From NCBI RefSeq assembly GCF_020171725.1, contig NZ_JAIVAJ010000004.1, positions 124,001 to 188,000 on the forward strand: DNA of 64,000 nucleotides, read 5' to 3'. Shown here one piece after another: positions 36,154-44,526 of this stretch. Under the pieces are notes generated by a model, which was not told the DNA's origin, searched no databases, and saw only the letters and a list, made by a program, of their open reading frames with translations. Both the position numbers and the translations under genes were made by a program. Origin of the DNA: Halobacillus litoralis. GTDB lineage: Bacteria; Bacillota; Bacilli; Bacillales; Halobacillaceae. Every line of letters starts with the position of its first letter. Within the stretch, counting starts at the first letter, position 1.

Positions 36154-37491
36154 ATGAAAATGAACAAGAACGTACGTAATGCATTTCTAGCTGTACCTTT
36201 GAGTGTATCTTTACTGATCCCGACGACTTTGAGTGTCAGTGCCGAGGATCATATGAAGCCAACGGTTGAAACCGAGGCTGTCGAGCTCCGATCCACACTG
36301 GATAACTTGCTGAGTGAGCACGCTTACCTTGCCGTCGAAACGATGAGAAAAGGAGCAGAAGGAGCGGCTGATTTCGAAGCTTCCGCTGGAGCGCTTTCTG
36401 CGAACACAGAAGATCTATCCGCAGCGATCGCTTCTGTTTACGGAGACGAAGCGGGCGAGCAGTTCAAGAAAATGTGGTCTGATCATATCGGATTCTTCGT
36501 CAGTTACGTGAATGGAACAGCCAATGACGATGAAGAAATGAAGCAGGCAGCACTTGATGAATTGAACCAATATCGTCAGGACTTCTCCCAGTTCCTTGAA
36601 ACCGCAACAGGAGAGCGCCTTGAAGCAGACGCACTAGCTGAAGGATTGCAGATGCACGTCAACCAACTGATTGGTGCTTTTGACAGCTATGTAGCGGGAG
36701 ATTATGAGAAAGCCTACGAATACGAGCGTGAAGCGATCCATCATATGTACGGCGTGAGTAAAGGACTTTCAAGCGCGATCGTCAATCAGTTCCCGGACAA
36801 GTTTAACAACACGAAAGCTGTGACACCGGCCGCTGACCTTCGTTCCAACTTGAACCACCTGATGAGTGAACACGCAGGACTTGCTGCAATGGCGATGCAG
36901 AACGGAATCGACGGATCCGAAGACTTTGACGCATCGGTCCAAGCCCTTTCCAACAACACAGATGACCTATCCGCAGCGATTGCTTCCATTTATGGTGAAG
37001 AAGCAGGAGCGCAGTTCAAAGAAATGTGGTCCGGCCACATCGGCAACTTCGTTTCTTATGTAGAAGGAACAGCCGCTGAAGATGAAGCGATGAAAGAAGA
37101 AGCGCTACAAGCTCTGACGCAGTATCGCGCAGACTTCTCCCAGTTCCTTGAAACGGCAACAGAAGGACGCTTGGATGCAGACGTACTGGCAGGTAACCTT
37201 CAGGAGCACGTCAATCAGTTGGTCGGCACATTTGACAGCTATGCAGAAGAAGATTACACCGCAACGTATGAGAACCTGCGTATGGCGTACGCGCACATGT
37301 TCGGCGCATCAAAAGCCCTGTCTTCAGGCTTCGTAGACCAGTTCCCGGACAAGTTCGCACAAGATATGCCGTCTGAAATGCCGGACACAGGACTTGGTGG
37401 AACAGCTGATTCCAACAACATCTGGATTTTCGCATCCATCCTGGCTCTACTGGCAACAACGACTCTATTCATTCGTAAATCAGAACAATAA
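36154..37491 (+). CDS. Sortase-anchored surface protein with two tandem helical domains
   Basis: 445 residues. Signal peptide about 1-31 (ending SVSA). Two homologous helical repeats (about 45-215 and 225-395) share WS.HIG.FVSYV.GTA, QFLETAT and QFPDKF. Each has four regularly placed His positions (SEHA, DHIG/GHIG, HVNQL, HHM/AHM), which may bind a metal; that is inference. The C-terminus is a sorting signal: MPDTGLGG, a hydrophobic segment, then RKSEQ. The first motif position is Met instead of Leu. A class F sortase gene follows 52 bp later, probably dedicated to this protein. Confidence 0.85.
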   Translation: MKMNKNVRNAFLAVPLSVSLLIPTTLSVSAEDHMKPTVETEAVELRSTLDNLLSEHAYLAVETMRKGAEGAADFEASAGALSANTEDLSAAIASVYGDEAGEQFKKMWSDHIGFFVSYVNGTANDDEEMKQAALDELNQYRQDFSQFLETATGERLEADALAEGLQMHVNQLIGAFDSYVAGDYEKAYEYEREAIHHMYGVSKGLSSAIVNQFPDKFNNTKAVTPAADLRSNLNHLMSEHAGLAAMAMQNGIDGSEDFDASVQALSNNTDDLSAAIASIYGEEAGAQFKEMWSGHIGNFVSYVEGTAAEDEAMKEEALQALTQYRADFSQFLETATEGRLDADVLAGNLQEHVNQLVGTFDSYAEEDYTATYENLRMAYAHMFGASKALSSGFVDQFPDKFAQDMPSEMPDTGLGGTADSNNIWIFASILALLATTTLFIRKSEQ

Positions 37492-37543
37492 GAACTAAAG
37501 AGAGGGGGTTCCCTCTCTTTTTTCAACATCGGAGGGGATTTCT

Positions 37544-38179
37544 ATGAGATGGACGATGATCCTTCTATTCCTATCCTTGGTTCTTGCCGCATGTAGTTCG
37601 AACCCAGAGCCTTCTTCAACAGCAGAAGGCGAGCCATCTGAAGAAACGCAGCAGGAAGAACCGCAAGAAGAACCACAAGGGCTTCAGAAGAAAAAACAAG
37701 GCAGCTATGCTGACCCGATCATCAAAGAAGAGGACGTCAGTGTAACACCTGAGCGTGTGCAGATCCCTTCAATCGGAGTCGATGCGTTTGTTGAAAAAGT
37801 CGGGACGCTCGCAAACGGACAGATGGGCGTGCCGAAAGAAGCTCAGAATACCGCCTGGTTCGAGCCTGGCGCAAAGCCCGGAGCCAAAGGGAGTGCCGTC
37901 ATCGCAGGACACGTCGGCCTCTCACAAGGTTCGGCTGTCTTCAACCGCCTTACAGAACTTGAAAAAGGGGATGAGGTGATGGTGACAGGAGAAGACGGAA
38001 AGCAGCTCACCTTCGTCGTCACCGACCGCCAAGTGTTCCCGCAGAATGACGCACCCGTCGAGGACATTTTTGGCTACACGGCAAGGAAGACGCTGAATCT
38101 GATCACGTGCACAGGGGATTATATACAAAATCAAGGCGGTCACCAAGACCGGCTTGTAGTGTACACGGAATTGAAATGA
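37544..38179 (+). CDS. Class F sortase with lipoprotein-type N-terminus
   Basis: 211 residues. The sortase core runs from about residue 68 (RVQIPSIGVDA), with the triad H123 (AGHVG), C189 (LITCTG) and R203 (QDRLVVY). The N-terminus has a lipobox LAAC followed by a Glu/Gln/Pro-rich linker, so it is probably lipid-anchored at the outer face rather than held by a transmembrane helix. Its likely substrate is encoded immediately upstream. Palindromic repeat copy 2 begins six bases after the stop. Confidence 0.92.
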   Translation: MRWTMILLFLSLVLAACSSNPEPSSTAEGEPSEETQQEEPQEEPQGLQKKKQGSYADPIIKEEDVSVTPERVQIPSIGVDAFVEKVGTLANGQMGVPKEAQNTAWFEPGAKPGAKGSAVIAGHVGLSQGSAVFNRLTELEKGDEVMVTGEDGKQLTFVVTDRQVFPQNDAPVEDIFGYTARKTLNLITCTGDYIQNQGGHQDRLVVYTELK

Positions 38180-38184
38180 CACAG

Positions 38185-38230
38185 AGGGACGGTTCTCTTG
38201 TTTCATCTTTGAAACAAGAGAACCGTCCCT
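38185..38230 (+). repeat. Palindromic REP-like element, copy 2 (TTTC type)
   Basis: Arms AGGGACGGTTCTCTTGTTTC and its complement. The 3' flank CTCATGTTTTAC is followed by a second CTCATGTTTTA, a short tandem duplication. Confidence 0.95.
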
Positions 38231-38241
38231 CATGTTTTACC

Positions 38242-39276
38242 TCATGTTTTAATCCTCACACTATAGTTCCTCATCGCGTTCGGAACACCTTTTATTTCCA
38301 AGTGGCCATTCACAATGAGGTGTCTCACTCGATACTCGAAGAACTGGTCACCGAATACTTGGTGGACCTGCCCCATGACTTCGCCAATGAGCCGGGCGGA
38401 TTTGATAAACTCATGGTTCTTTTTCTCATGATGGATGTTGCGAAGCGTATCCATAATCAAATCATCATAATAATCTTCCCCAACATGATGAAGCTCCTCC
38501 TGTTTCCATATCCGCAGCACTTCTTCACCTGCCGATAACGCTTCCCATTCGTTTTCGAGCAGATGTCGTTCGTCTTTCGTGAGTGCAGAGATCTCTTTGT
38601 TTTTCTCGTAGATTATTCTTAATTTGTCAGGAGAAACCTGTCCTGTATGTATGGGATAAGGTTCATCTTCAGGCACAGCGAACAGCTTGTTGTAATCTTC
38701 CGTTATATTTTCTATAAAGATGTCATTCGGTTTTTCTTGTAAGGCATGTAAAACAAATCTCAATGCGGTCTGTTCCTGAACATTTTCCCCCGTCCAGATG
38801 ATGATGGGCGTGTCCTGTGGAATGTCCCTGATTTCGGATACGGTTTGATGGAATGTGTGTGGATACTGATCGATCGTTTCATCGTCCAAATTGATATGTT
38901 CCTTCAGCCATTCGTGCCTGTTGCGGAGGCCGTTCGCTTCGTGCAGGTTCCAAACAGGTCCGATAGAAAAGCGATCTGCAACGTTGATGACTTTTTCCTC
39001 GTTCTGTAATCCCATCTCTTCTAAGGCTTTTTTCAAACATCCGGCAGCCGAATCACCGAATGCAAGGTGCACGACTTCATATTGAGCTGACTCATCGACT
39101 TTTTGTTTGTAATGAAGAAAGTCAGCGTAACTTCGTTTCATGTCTGAAACAAACTGCTCGTCTGAATACGCCTCCACTTCGTCAAGCGTGTGAATGCGGA
39201 AGAGCATTTGAAAGAGCAGGGATTTTACTTCTTCTTCTGTGGAGTTCTGGATGGTCCTTTTTAGTTCATCAATCAA
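38242..39276 (-). CDS. DUF1835 domain protein
   Basis: 344 residues. The DUF1835 part (about 65-190) is recognisable by VVHLAFGDSAAGCLK, FSIGPVWNLHE and IIIWTGENVQEQ. A C-terminal DUF3658-like part follows (..ALTKDERHLLENEWEALSAG..). Found widely in Bacillaceae; function unknown. Palindromic copy 2 lies just beyond its 3' end. Confidence 0.85.
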   Translation of the reverse strand: MIDELKRTIQNSTEEEVKSLLFQMLFRIHTLDEVEAYSDEQFVSDMKRSYADFLHYKQKVDESAQYEVVHLAFGDSAAGCLKKALEEMGLQNEEKVINVADRFSIGPVWNLHEANGLRNRHEWLKEHINLDDETIDQYPHTFHQTVSEIRDIPQDTPIIIWTGENVQEQTALRFVLHALQEKPNDIFIENITEDYNKLFAVPEDEPYPIHTGQVSPDKLRIIYEKNKEISALTKDERHLLENEWEALSAGEEVLRIWKQEELHHVGEDYYDDLIMDTLRNIHHEKKNHEFIKSARLIGEVMGQVHQVFGDQFFEYRVRHLIVNGHLEIKGVPNAMRNYSVRIKT

Positions 39277-39427
39277 GACATTCTCTCCTTCTTTGAATCG
39301 AGTTTTTCGTCAAGTCATTGGATGTGTGAAGTTGGAAAATTATGATAACATGAGTGTATCACAATCGTGTGGAAGCGAGGGCACAGATCTACTGCTTCCA
39401 GTTCAAAAATCTGAAGAGGAGATATCC

Positions 39428-39721
39428 ATGACCTTAAACAAATACTCAAAGACTAGTATTCTATTCCTCCTAGCCGCCGCACTCATGTATTTCCTTGGAT
39501 ACAATTTATTCACCCCGGAACACCACGGCCTTAATTTCTATATCGCAGGAGCCCTGGCCTTTATCGCCGTTCTTTTCATCTGCGTATCTTATCGCATCCA
39601 TCATAACGGCTCGTGGGGGAAGACGATCCTGCTGCTGGTCGGGCTGACGGTTCTTCTGTTGGTCATAAACGCATTGATTATTTTTGTCGGATTGATTTTG
39701 CTTCCGTCTTTATTTGGATGA
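39428..39721 (+). CDS. Small membrane protein
   Basis: 97 residues, three hydrophobic segments (9-27, 39-60, 67-95). ATG at 39428 follows GAGGAG; the frame is open far upstream but that part lies antisense to the DUF1835 gene. No family recognised. Confidence 0.7.
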   Translation: MTLNKYSKTSILFLLAAALMYFLGYNLFTPEHHGLNFYIAGALAFIAVLFICVSYRIHHNGSWGKTILLLVGLTVLLLVINALIIFVGLILLPSLFG

Positions 39722-39834
39722 CGGTAACTGAATGCTCAATCAAAACATTGAGTGTCATGGCTATACTTTATAGCCATGGAGGGAGTTATTCTAGGAAACT
39801 ATAGGATGGATACCGATAGAAAGGAGGCTTCAGA

Positions 39835-40296
39835 ATGTCGATTATATTCATTACAGGCTTATCCGGGGTAGGGAAATCGAGTGTGCTGAAACGATTAGAA
39901 CGTGATGGATACGCTGTGGTCGACACGGATTATGGCTACACAACGATTGAAACGGATGGGTCAGCAGAAAGAGTTTTGGATGAAGAAAAGATCAATGAAT
40001 TGCTAGAGAGGCATCAGGGAACGGATTTATTTTTATCCGGTTGTTATTCGAATCAAGGGAAGTTCTATAAACACTTTGATCACGTCGTGCTGCTGAAGGC
40101 TGAGCTGAACATCATGATGGATCGACTGGATAGAAGAACGTCTAATCATTATGGGAAGAGTGCAGATGAGCGGAATGAGGTTATACATAGTTATGAAAAT
40201 GTCTTGCCGTTATTAGTGAAAGGATCGGATGTGGTTCTTGATACTTCACATATAGGAATAGAGCGTATCACTGAGAAGTTAAAAGGGTTATTGTGA
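39835..40296 (+). CDS. P-loop kinase-like ATPase
   Basis: 153 residues with a P-loop GLSGVGKS at residues 8-15, DTD after it, and an RLDRRTSN lid-like segment, similar to small nucleotide or shikimate-type kinases. Ribosome site AAAGGAGG. Substrate unknown. A terminator follows. Confidence 0.8.
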   Translation: MSIIFITGLSGVGKSSVLKRLERDGYAVVDTDYGYTTIETDGSAERVLDEEKINELLERHQGTDLFLSGCYSNQGKFYKHFDHVVLLKAELNIMMDRLDRRTSNHYGKSADERNEVIHSYENVLPLLVKGSDVVLDTSHIGIERITEKLKGLL

Positions 40297-40330
40297 GATT
40301 CATTTGTATGCGTTCCATACTTGGCAAAGA

Positions 40331-40362
40331 GAGAACTTACCCTTTCACGTAAGTTCTCTTTT
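40331..40362 (+). terminator. Terminator after P-loop kinase-like gene
   Basis: Perfect 10-bp stem GAGAACTTAC/GTAAGTTCTC followed by TTTT. Confidence 0.82.
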
Positions 40363-40387
40363 CGCGCGGAAAAAAGGAGGTGCAACC

Positions 40388-40537
40388 ATGGTTGTATTTT
40401 TATTTCTATCCATCTTTGTCATGCCGATTCTAGCTATCATTTTCTGCTTATCGTTTGGAGCATTGCCGTATCGGCTGCATTTAACGGATATTAACCTCAT
40501 ACTGAAACGAAATCCATCCTCAATCGTATGGTACTAG
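40388..40537 (+). CDS. Small membrane protein (49 aa)
   Basis: 49 residues, one long hydrophobic segment then a basic tail. ATG placed after AAAGGAGGTG; the upstream extension runs through the terminator and is rejected. Function unknown. Confidence 0.62.
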   Translation: MVVFLFLSIFVMPILAIIFCLSFGALPYRLHLTDINLILKRNPSSIVWY

Positions 40538-40566
40538 TAGAGATTTAGAGAGGTGGTGTCGCTTGA

Positions 40567-40854
40567 ATGGCGAGTTGCGAATGCTGTAAAACGGAATTTT
40601 CCTGGTCGGGCCTTCTCAGAAGGAATTTTCTATACGCTGAGCTCGAATGCAAGAACTGTGGCTGTGTACATAAAATCACCTGGCCCTCGAGATTCGCCGT
40701 AACGAGCTTGAGCGTTGTACCCATGCTCATTTTCGGCTTAACCCTGACCCCGTTCGAAAACACGCTGACCACGATGGGAATCGGACTGATTGTATTCACA
40801 TTAGGCATGCTGATTACACCTGTTGCGGTGAATTACAAATTCGTTCGTAAGTAG
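40567..40854 (+). CDS. TIGR04104-like CxxC-x20-CxxC zinc-finger membrane protein
   Basis: 95 residues. The first pair CECC and second pair CKNC are separated by exactly 20 residues, as in the cxxc_20_cxxc family. Two transmembrane segments follow. Function of the family is unknown. Ribosome site GAGAGGTGG. Confidence 0.8.
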   Translation: MASCECCKTEFSWSGLLRRNFLYAELECKNCGCVHKITWPSRFAVTSLSVVPMLIFGLTLTPFENTLTTMGIGLIVFTLGMLITPVAVNYKFVRK

Positions 40855-40944
40855 ATACATAGACAAGGAGATGGATTAATCAGCAGACAGGTCCTTCCAT
40901 AAAAATAGAAACTTATGGTAGTGTGTGGATGAGGGAGTGGTTGC

Positions 40945-41193
40945 TTGGAGAAAGTCGTCAAACGATCAGCGCAGATCATGCTATTGTTGAGTCTGTCTTA
41001 CTTAATCCTCGACAGTGCCTTAGATATAGTAGATGTACCAGACTTTTTGTTGCTTCCAAGTCTTATAGTCTATTGGTTTATCTTAGGGTACGAAGACTAC
41101 GTCCATAACAGCAAAGTATGGGGAAGAATCATCATGATTGCTTCTACAACTTTACTCATCGGATACTTCATTGTCGTTGTGCTATACATATGA
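40945..41193 (+). CDS. Small membrane protein
   Basis: 82 residues, three hydrophobic segments. TTG start after GAGGGAGTGG. No family recognised. Confidence 0.6.
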   Translation: MEKVVKRSAQIMLLLSLSYLILDSALDIVDVPDFLLLPSLIVYWFILGYEDYVHNSKVWGRIIMIASTTLLIGYFIVVVLYI

Positions 41194-41244
41194 AAAAAAG
41201 ACCGTTCCGCTTCGAAGTGAAAGTACATACAGGAGGATTACAGA

Positions 41245-41589
41245 ATGTTAAAACGAAAACGCATCTTCATTATTCCGGCGTTAGCCATCGCTTACTTCGC
41301 ATACTTATGGTTTATCCAGGTTAATGAAGGAGCCTTTATTCAAGGGGAAATCACTGAAATTAATCAACAAAATGCAGAAATGGACATCAATATTAATGTG
41401 TGGTCTAGTGTAAATGATGACGATACGCATGGATTTATAAGAAAATATGACTCGCAAACGATTCGAGTGGCCAATCCAAATGATTATGAGGAAGGGCAGC
41501 GAGTACAGGTCGAGGTCACCAAAGGTTACGAAGAAGACGTATGGGATTTGGACCGGTTGGAGTTTGATGTAAAAAAGATCGAGGAATAA
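41245..41589 (+). CDS. Membrane-anchored OB-like extracytoplasmic protein
   Basis: 114 residues. One N-terminal anchor (about 6-22) then a beta-rich domain with GEITEINQQN and TIRVANPNDYEEGQRVQVEV, reminiscent of small DUF3221-type OB folds. Tentative. Ribosome site AGGAGG. A strong terminator follows. Confidence 0.68.
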   Translation: MLKRKRIFIIPALAIAYFAYLWFIQVNEGAFIQGEITEINQQNAEMDININVWSSVNDDDTHGFIRKYDSQTIRVANPNDYEEGQRVQVEVTKGYEEDVWDLDRLEFDVKKIEE

Positions 41590-41594
41590 CGATG

Positions 41595-41628
41595 CGCCTG
41601 CCCTAAAGCTTAGGGCGGGCGTTTTTTT
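41595..41628 (+). terminator. Terminator before palindromic copy 3
   Basis: The 11-bp stem CGCCTGCCCTA/TAGGGCGGGCG, with one wobble, is followed by seven T's. It lies eight bases before palindromic copy 3, so here the palindrome is not needed for termination. Confidence 0.88.
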
Positions 41629-41635
41629 CTGGTAC

Positions 41636-41686
41636 GGAGGGACGGTTCTCATGTTCCAGTTTAGGAACAAGAGAACCGTCCCCTCC
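41636..41686 (+). repeat. Palindromic REP-like element, copy 3 (TTCC type)
   Basis: Arms GGAGGGACGGTTCTCATGTT.. and ..GAACCGTCCCCTCC. The left arm carries one change (CATG for CTTG) not matched on the right. The 3' flank is divergent. Confidence 0.93.
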
Positions 41687-41741
41687 AAGTGAAACGTTCC
41701 TTTTTTGTAAACGTATGTATAGGAAGGGAGGAGATTCGGAA

Positions 41742-42221
41742 ATGAAGTATTTGTTGACTATGGTTTTGTCGGCTGTTTTGCTGTTGTCGGGTTGTATGAG
41801 TGAAGGGGAGGCGGACGGTCTGCACTCGTTTGATTCCTCGGCTCTTCAAGAAGAGGTGAGCGATGCCCCGTATCAACCGAAGCTTCCAACTGAGCTACCA
41901 TATGAAGTGGTGAAGACAGACTTCACTGGAGCTCTTGGAGATCAGACAGAGGATGTTGTGCTTGATTTCAGATTCATTGGGGAAAGTGATCAGCAGGTCC
42001 TCGAATTGATGACGTTCAACGGAAATGACATCGAGCAACGATTCGAGACAGAGCCCATTGATCATGCTGACTTCACAGGCGAGTATGGGGAACAGCAGAT
42101 GGAGAATGGAGAAACCGTGAAATTGATCATGTGGAAGGACGAGGAAGTCGTTTACGAATTAACGACAGCTGGTGAAGTGTCCAAAGATAAATTGATCCGT
42201 GTCGCTTCCTCGTTTGAATAA
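41742..42221 (+). CDS. Lipoprotein with DUF4367-like domain
   Basis: 159 residues. Lipobox LSGC at about 19-22. The mature part has PKLPTELPYEVVKTDF and a C-terminal segment resembling DUF4367. ATG at 41742 after GGGAGGAG. Extracytoplasmic; unknown function. Confidence 0.78.
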   Translation: MKYLLTMVLSAVLLLSGCMSEGEADGLHSFDSSALQEEVSDAPYQPKLPTELPYEVVKTDFTGALGDQTEDVVLDFRFIGESDQQVLELMTFNGNDIEQRFETEPIDHADFTGEYGEQQMENGETVKLIMWKDEEVVYELTTAGEVSKDKLIRVASSFE

Positions 42222-42241
42222 CCGAAACGATTTTATGAAAA

Positions 42242-42460
42242 ATGCACGGAAAGGGTGAGGGGATTATTTTCATAAGTCTTCTATTTATAGCTGTAGGTGC
42301 ATGGGGGATCTTTTCACCCTACACGGTGTGGCTGATCTTTGAGAGTTGGAAATCGGACGATGCGGATGGTCCTTCAACTTTTTTCATATGGACGAATCGC
42401 ATTGGGAGTTGGGCTTTTGTAATTGCAGGTCTGATTGGAATCATTGTGAGTTTAACTTAA
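42242..42460 (+). CDS. Small DUF6199-like membrane protein
   Basis: 72 residues, two transmembrane segments flanking a SPYTVWLIFESWKS..DGPS motif that resembles DUF6199 proteins. The start is uncertain because AAAGGGTGAGGGG lies just downstream of the ATG rather than before it. Tentative family call. Confidence 0.65.
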   Translation: MHGKGEGIIFISLLFIAVGAWGIFSPYTVWLIFESWKSDDADGPSTFFIWTNRIGSWAFVIAGLIGIIVSLT

Positions 42461-42483
42461 ATATAGAATTGTGACATGGAAGG

Positions 42484-42759
42484 ATGAGAAATTTGAGAGT
42501 CTTATATAAGCTATTATCATCATTGTTTCTGGGGCTGTCTCTCCTATTCTTCCTCAGCCCTGTCGGTTTGTACTGGTTTATACATGGTGACGATGATCGC
42601 TACGTATGGATCATCAAAGGTCCGTACCCGTTCAGTCAATTCGGGAGCGGGCCTTTTCAACTTTGGATGGGTATTGGCTTAGTGTTAACCGGGGTGATCT
42701 GTGCGGTGATATCATTAGTGTTTTCATGGCTTCAAAAAAGGCAGGAGACAAGAACGTAA
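42484..42759 (+). CDS. Small membrane protein
   Basis: 91 residues, two transmembrane segments (about 9-30 and 57-82). The ATG at 42484 overlaps the ribosome site GGAAGG; the TTG at 42493 is correctly spaced and is a likely alternative start. Unknown function. Confidence 0.65.
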   Translation: MRNLRVLYKLLSSLFLGLSLLFFLSPVGLYWFIHGDDDRYVWIIKGPYPFSQFGSGPFQLWMGIGLVLTGVICAVISLVFSWLQKRQETRT

Positions 42760-42792
42760 CTTAGTCTTTGGGAAAAGCAGCTAGATACATGT

Positions 42793-42825
42793 CTTCAAAT
42801 GAAAGGGGTGGCCTTTCATTTGAAG
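42793..42825 (+). terminator. Long perfect hairpin after membrane-protein gene
   Basis: A 14-bp perfect stem CTTCAAATGAAAGG/CCTTTCATTTGAAG with a 5-base loop but no T-run. Possible terminator or mRNA-stabilising structure. Confidence 0.55.
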
Positions 42826-42849
42826 AATAACAGAAAGAGAAAGGCGCAA

Positions 42850-42951
42850 ATGGATAGGATCGAAAAGAAAATGATGTTTGTTAAAACGGAGGCTTCCATG
42901 TATCCGCGGGGTTTCTTCCTTTTATCGTGTTCTGAGTTTCGCATTGCGTAA
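42850..42951 (+). CDS. Possible 33-residue ORF
   Basis: Begins MDRIEKKMM and ends LSCSEFRIA. AAAGG lies six bases before the ATG. No homologue recognised; could be chance or a relic. Confidence 0.25.
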   Translation: MDRIEKKMMFVKTEASMYPRGFFLLSCSEFRIA

Positions 42952-43043
42952 TTCTTTTTGGACATCTACGTTCCCTCCCGATTTAAATTCAATCACAATT
43001 TTCTCAACCTGAAAATAGGCTCAATAGAAAGGGGATATGATCA

Positions 43044-43106
43044 ATGAAAAAAATCCCCCTCATACTTACCGTGCTGCTATTGGGAGCATCTCTGTTTTAT
43101 ACATAA
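43044..43106 (+). CDS. Possible 20-residue hydrophobic peptide or truncated secreted-protein start
   Basis: MKKIPLILTVLLLGASLFYT, preceded by AAAGGGG. It looks like a signal peptide that stops before the mature part, so it may be a broken lipoprotein gene or a small membrane peptide. Together with 42850-42951 this is all I see between 42760 and 43215. Confidence 0.3.
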   Translation: MKKIPLILTVLLLGASLFYT

Positions 43107-43248
43107 TCAATTATGAGTTTAGAGGTTGAGTACCGCCTATGATGGGTATGTTTTGTGCTTTTAAATGTGTTGTTTATCACACATAATCTTTGTATAATGA
43201 GTATAAAGATAAAGGATGCTGACATATAATACAGAAAGGACTGAAAAT

Positions 43249-43641
43249 ATGGAGGCTAAAGTGATGTCGGAAAAGCAACATCCGTTGATCAACACGAACA
43301 TGTTGGATTTCATCCGCAACAATGTTTATAGTGTGACCGAAATGACCCGCCAAAAAAAACTCTCAGAAATATTGGAGCTTTACTCAGGGGAAGTTACCGA
43401 TGAAGTTTTTATCGTGCAGAATGGAAAGAAGAAAGACGCCCAGGCTGTCATTGCTGATCTTGAATATTTTGAGCATCTGCTTACGTTAAAAGAAGAAGTG
43501 GAGCGGGCCTTTGACCAAGTCGCACTTGAGGAAGCCAGTGAACGTGTAAATGATGCAGCGGATTTATCGTTATCTGATGTGTTCGAGGATGACGATATTG
43601 ATGTAGATGCTCTTTTGAAAGCGCTGGAAGAAGACAAATAA
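43249..43641 (+). CDS. Putative antitoxin
   Basis: 130 residues from the ATG after AAAGGA; a second ATG at 43264 after GGAGG is equally well placed. The N-terminal half (TNMLDFIRNNVYSVTEMTRQKKLSEILE..) resembles Phd/YefM-type DNA-binding antitoxins. The C-terminus is very acidic (VFEDDDIDVDALLKALEEDK), as is usual for the toxin-neutralising tail. Its stop codon abuts the start of the RelE/ParE-like toxin gene. Confidence 0.75.
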   Translation: MEAKVMSEKQHPLINTNMLDFIRNNVYSVTEMTRQKKLSEILELYSGEVTDEVFIVQNGKKKDAQAVIADLEYFEHLLTLKEEVERAFDQVALEEASERVNDAADLSLSDVFEDDDIDVDALLKALEEDK

Positions 43642-44010
43642 ATGAAGACGTTGGAAGATTTGCAGAGGATCATACTCGATAAGTACAATGTCGAAGTTAA
43701 ATTTACAGAAGAAGTTAAAAAGGATTTAAAGTCCGTTAACAAAGGAAAGCGGCAGTCTATTTTACTTGAGATCCTGCGGCGGGCGAAAAACGGTCCACTC
43801 TTCAAACCAGAAGGGGTTGCGGAGTCTCTTCATGGTCAATTAAATGGATTTGCAAAAATAAAATCTAAATCCCTGAATATCCGGATTATCTATCGTCCAG
43901 TTGATCACCAGCCGATTCGTATGGAAATCATCGCAATTGGTCCAAGGGATAAAAAGAAAGCATATAAACTAGCGATGGAGCGACTTGATCAGTTTTACGA
44001 TAAAATGTGA
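43642..44010 (+). CDS. RelE/ParE-family toxin
   Basis: 122 residues with the RelE/ParE fold pattern: VKFTEEVKKDLKSVNKGKR, LFKPEGVAESLHGQLNGF, IRIIYRPVD and IIAIGPRDKKKAYKLA. Basic, as expected for an mRNA interferase or gyrase poison. ATG directly follows the antitoxin stop (TAAATG), giving tight coupling. It has about 35 extra N-terminal residues or so compared with minimal RelE proteins. Confidence 0.82.
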   Translation: MKTLEDLQRIILDKYNVEVKFTEEVKKDLKSVNKGKRQSILLEILRRAKNGPLFKPEGVAESLHGQLNGFAKIKSKSLNIRIIYRPVDHQPIRMEIIAIGPRDKKKAYKLAMERLDQFYDKM

Positions 44011-44020
44011 TTTGCTTAAG

Positions 44021-44059
44021 AAGCGGCACCTTGATTTTCACCCAAGGTGCCGCTTTTTT
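44021..44059. terminator. Terminator of toxin-antitoxin operon
   Basis: Perfect 13-bp stem AAGCGGCACCTTG/CAAGGTGCCGCTT with T's on the plus strand. It lies between convergent genes. Confidence 0.88.
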
Positions 44060-44098
44060 ATGGATTCATTTTCCGGCTCTTCTCAAAGCTTGCTCCAT

Positions 44099-44350
44099 CT
44101 AAGAAATAGACCTAACGAAAGCCGCAGCCCATGAAACCAACCAAGGACTCACGAACAGCAGGCCGCTTAAATACATGAAATTGCGCTTCCTGACTACCGC
44201 TGCTATGACAAGGCAGAAGAAACTGCATATAACCGTTACGATGATCGTTGTCACGATTCCATACTCCTGGAATACAGGCATAGCGAAAGACAGAATACCT
44301 ATGCCGAAGATGATCCAATACATGATATAAGGTAGTGGTTTTGATTCCAT
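44099..44350 (-). CDS. Small membrane protein
   Basis: 83 residues, three hydrophobic segments (8-24, 32-52, 60-78). Ribosome site AGAGGGGG. No family recognised. Confidence 0.66.
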   Translation of the reverse strand: MESKPLPYIMYWIIFGIGILSFAMPVFQEYGIVTTIIVTVICSFFCLVIAAVVRKRNFMYLSGLLFVSPWLVSWAAAFVRSIS

Positions 44351-44526
44351 TATGATTCCCCCTCTAACATCCCGCTTTCTAAACTCAGCAACACTTTAAC
44401 ATAAATATCCACATTAGTCCTGAAATCATTGCACCTTTTAGAAATTTGAAGAAAAACATTGAAAATTATGTCATTCAGCGTTATGATGGCGTAATATTTA
44501 TTTTTAATAAAGGTGAGGTGGGCAGT

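Noticed and set aside
42242..43215. Riboswitch in the gene-poor stretch
   Set aside because: Only one long simple hairpin (42793-42825) and two tiny frames are visible; no conserved riboswitch core was recognised.
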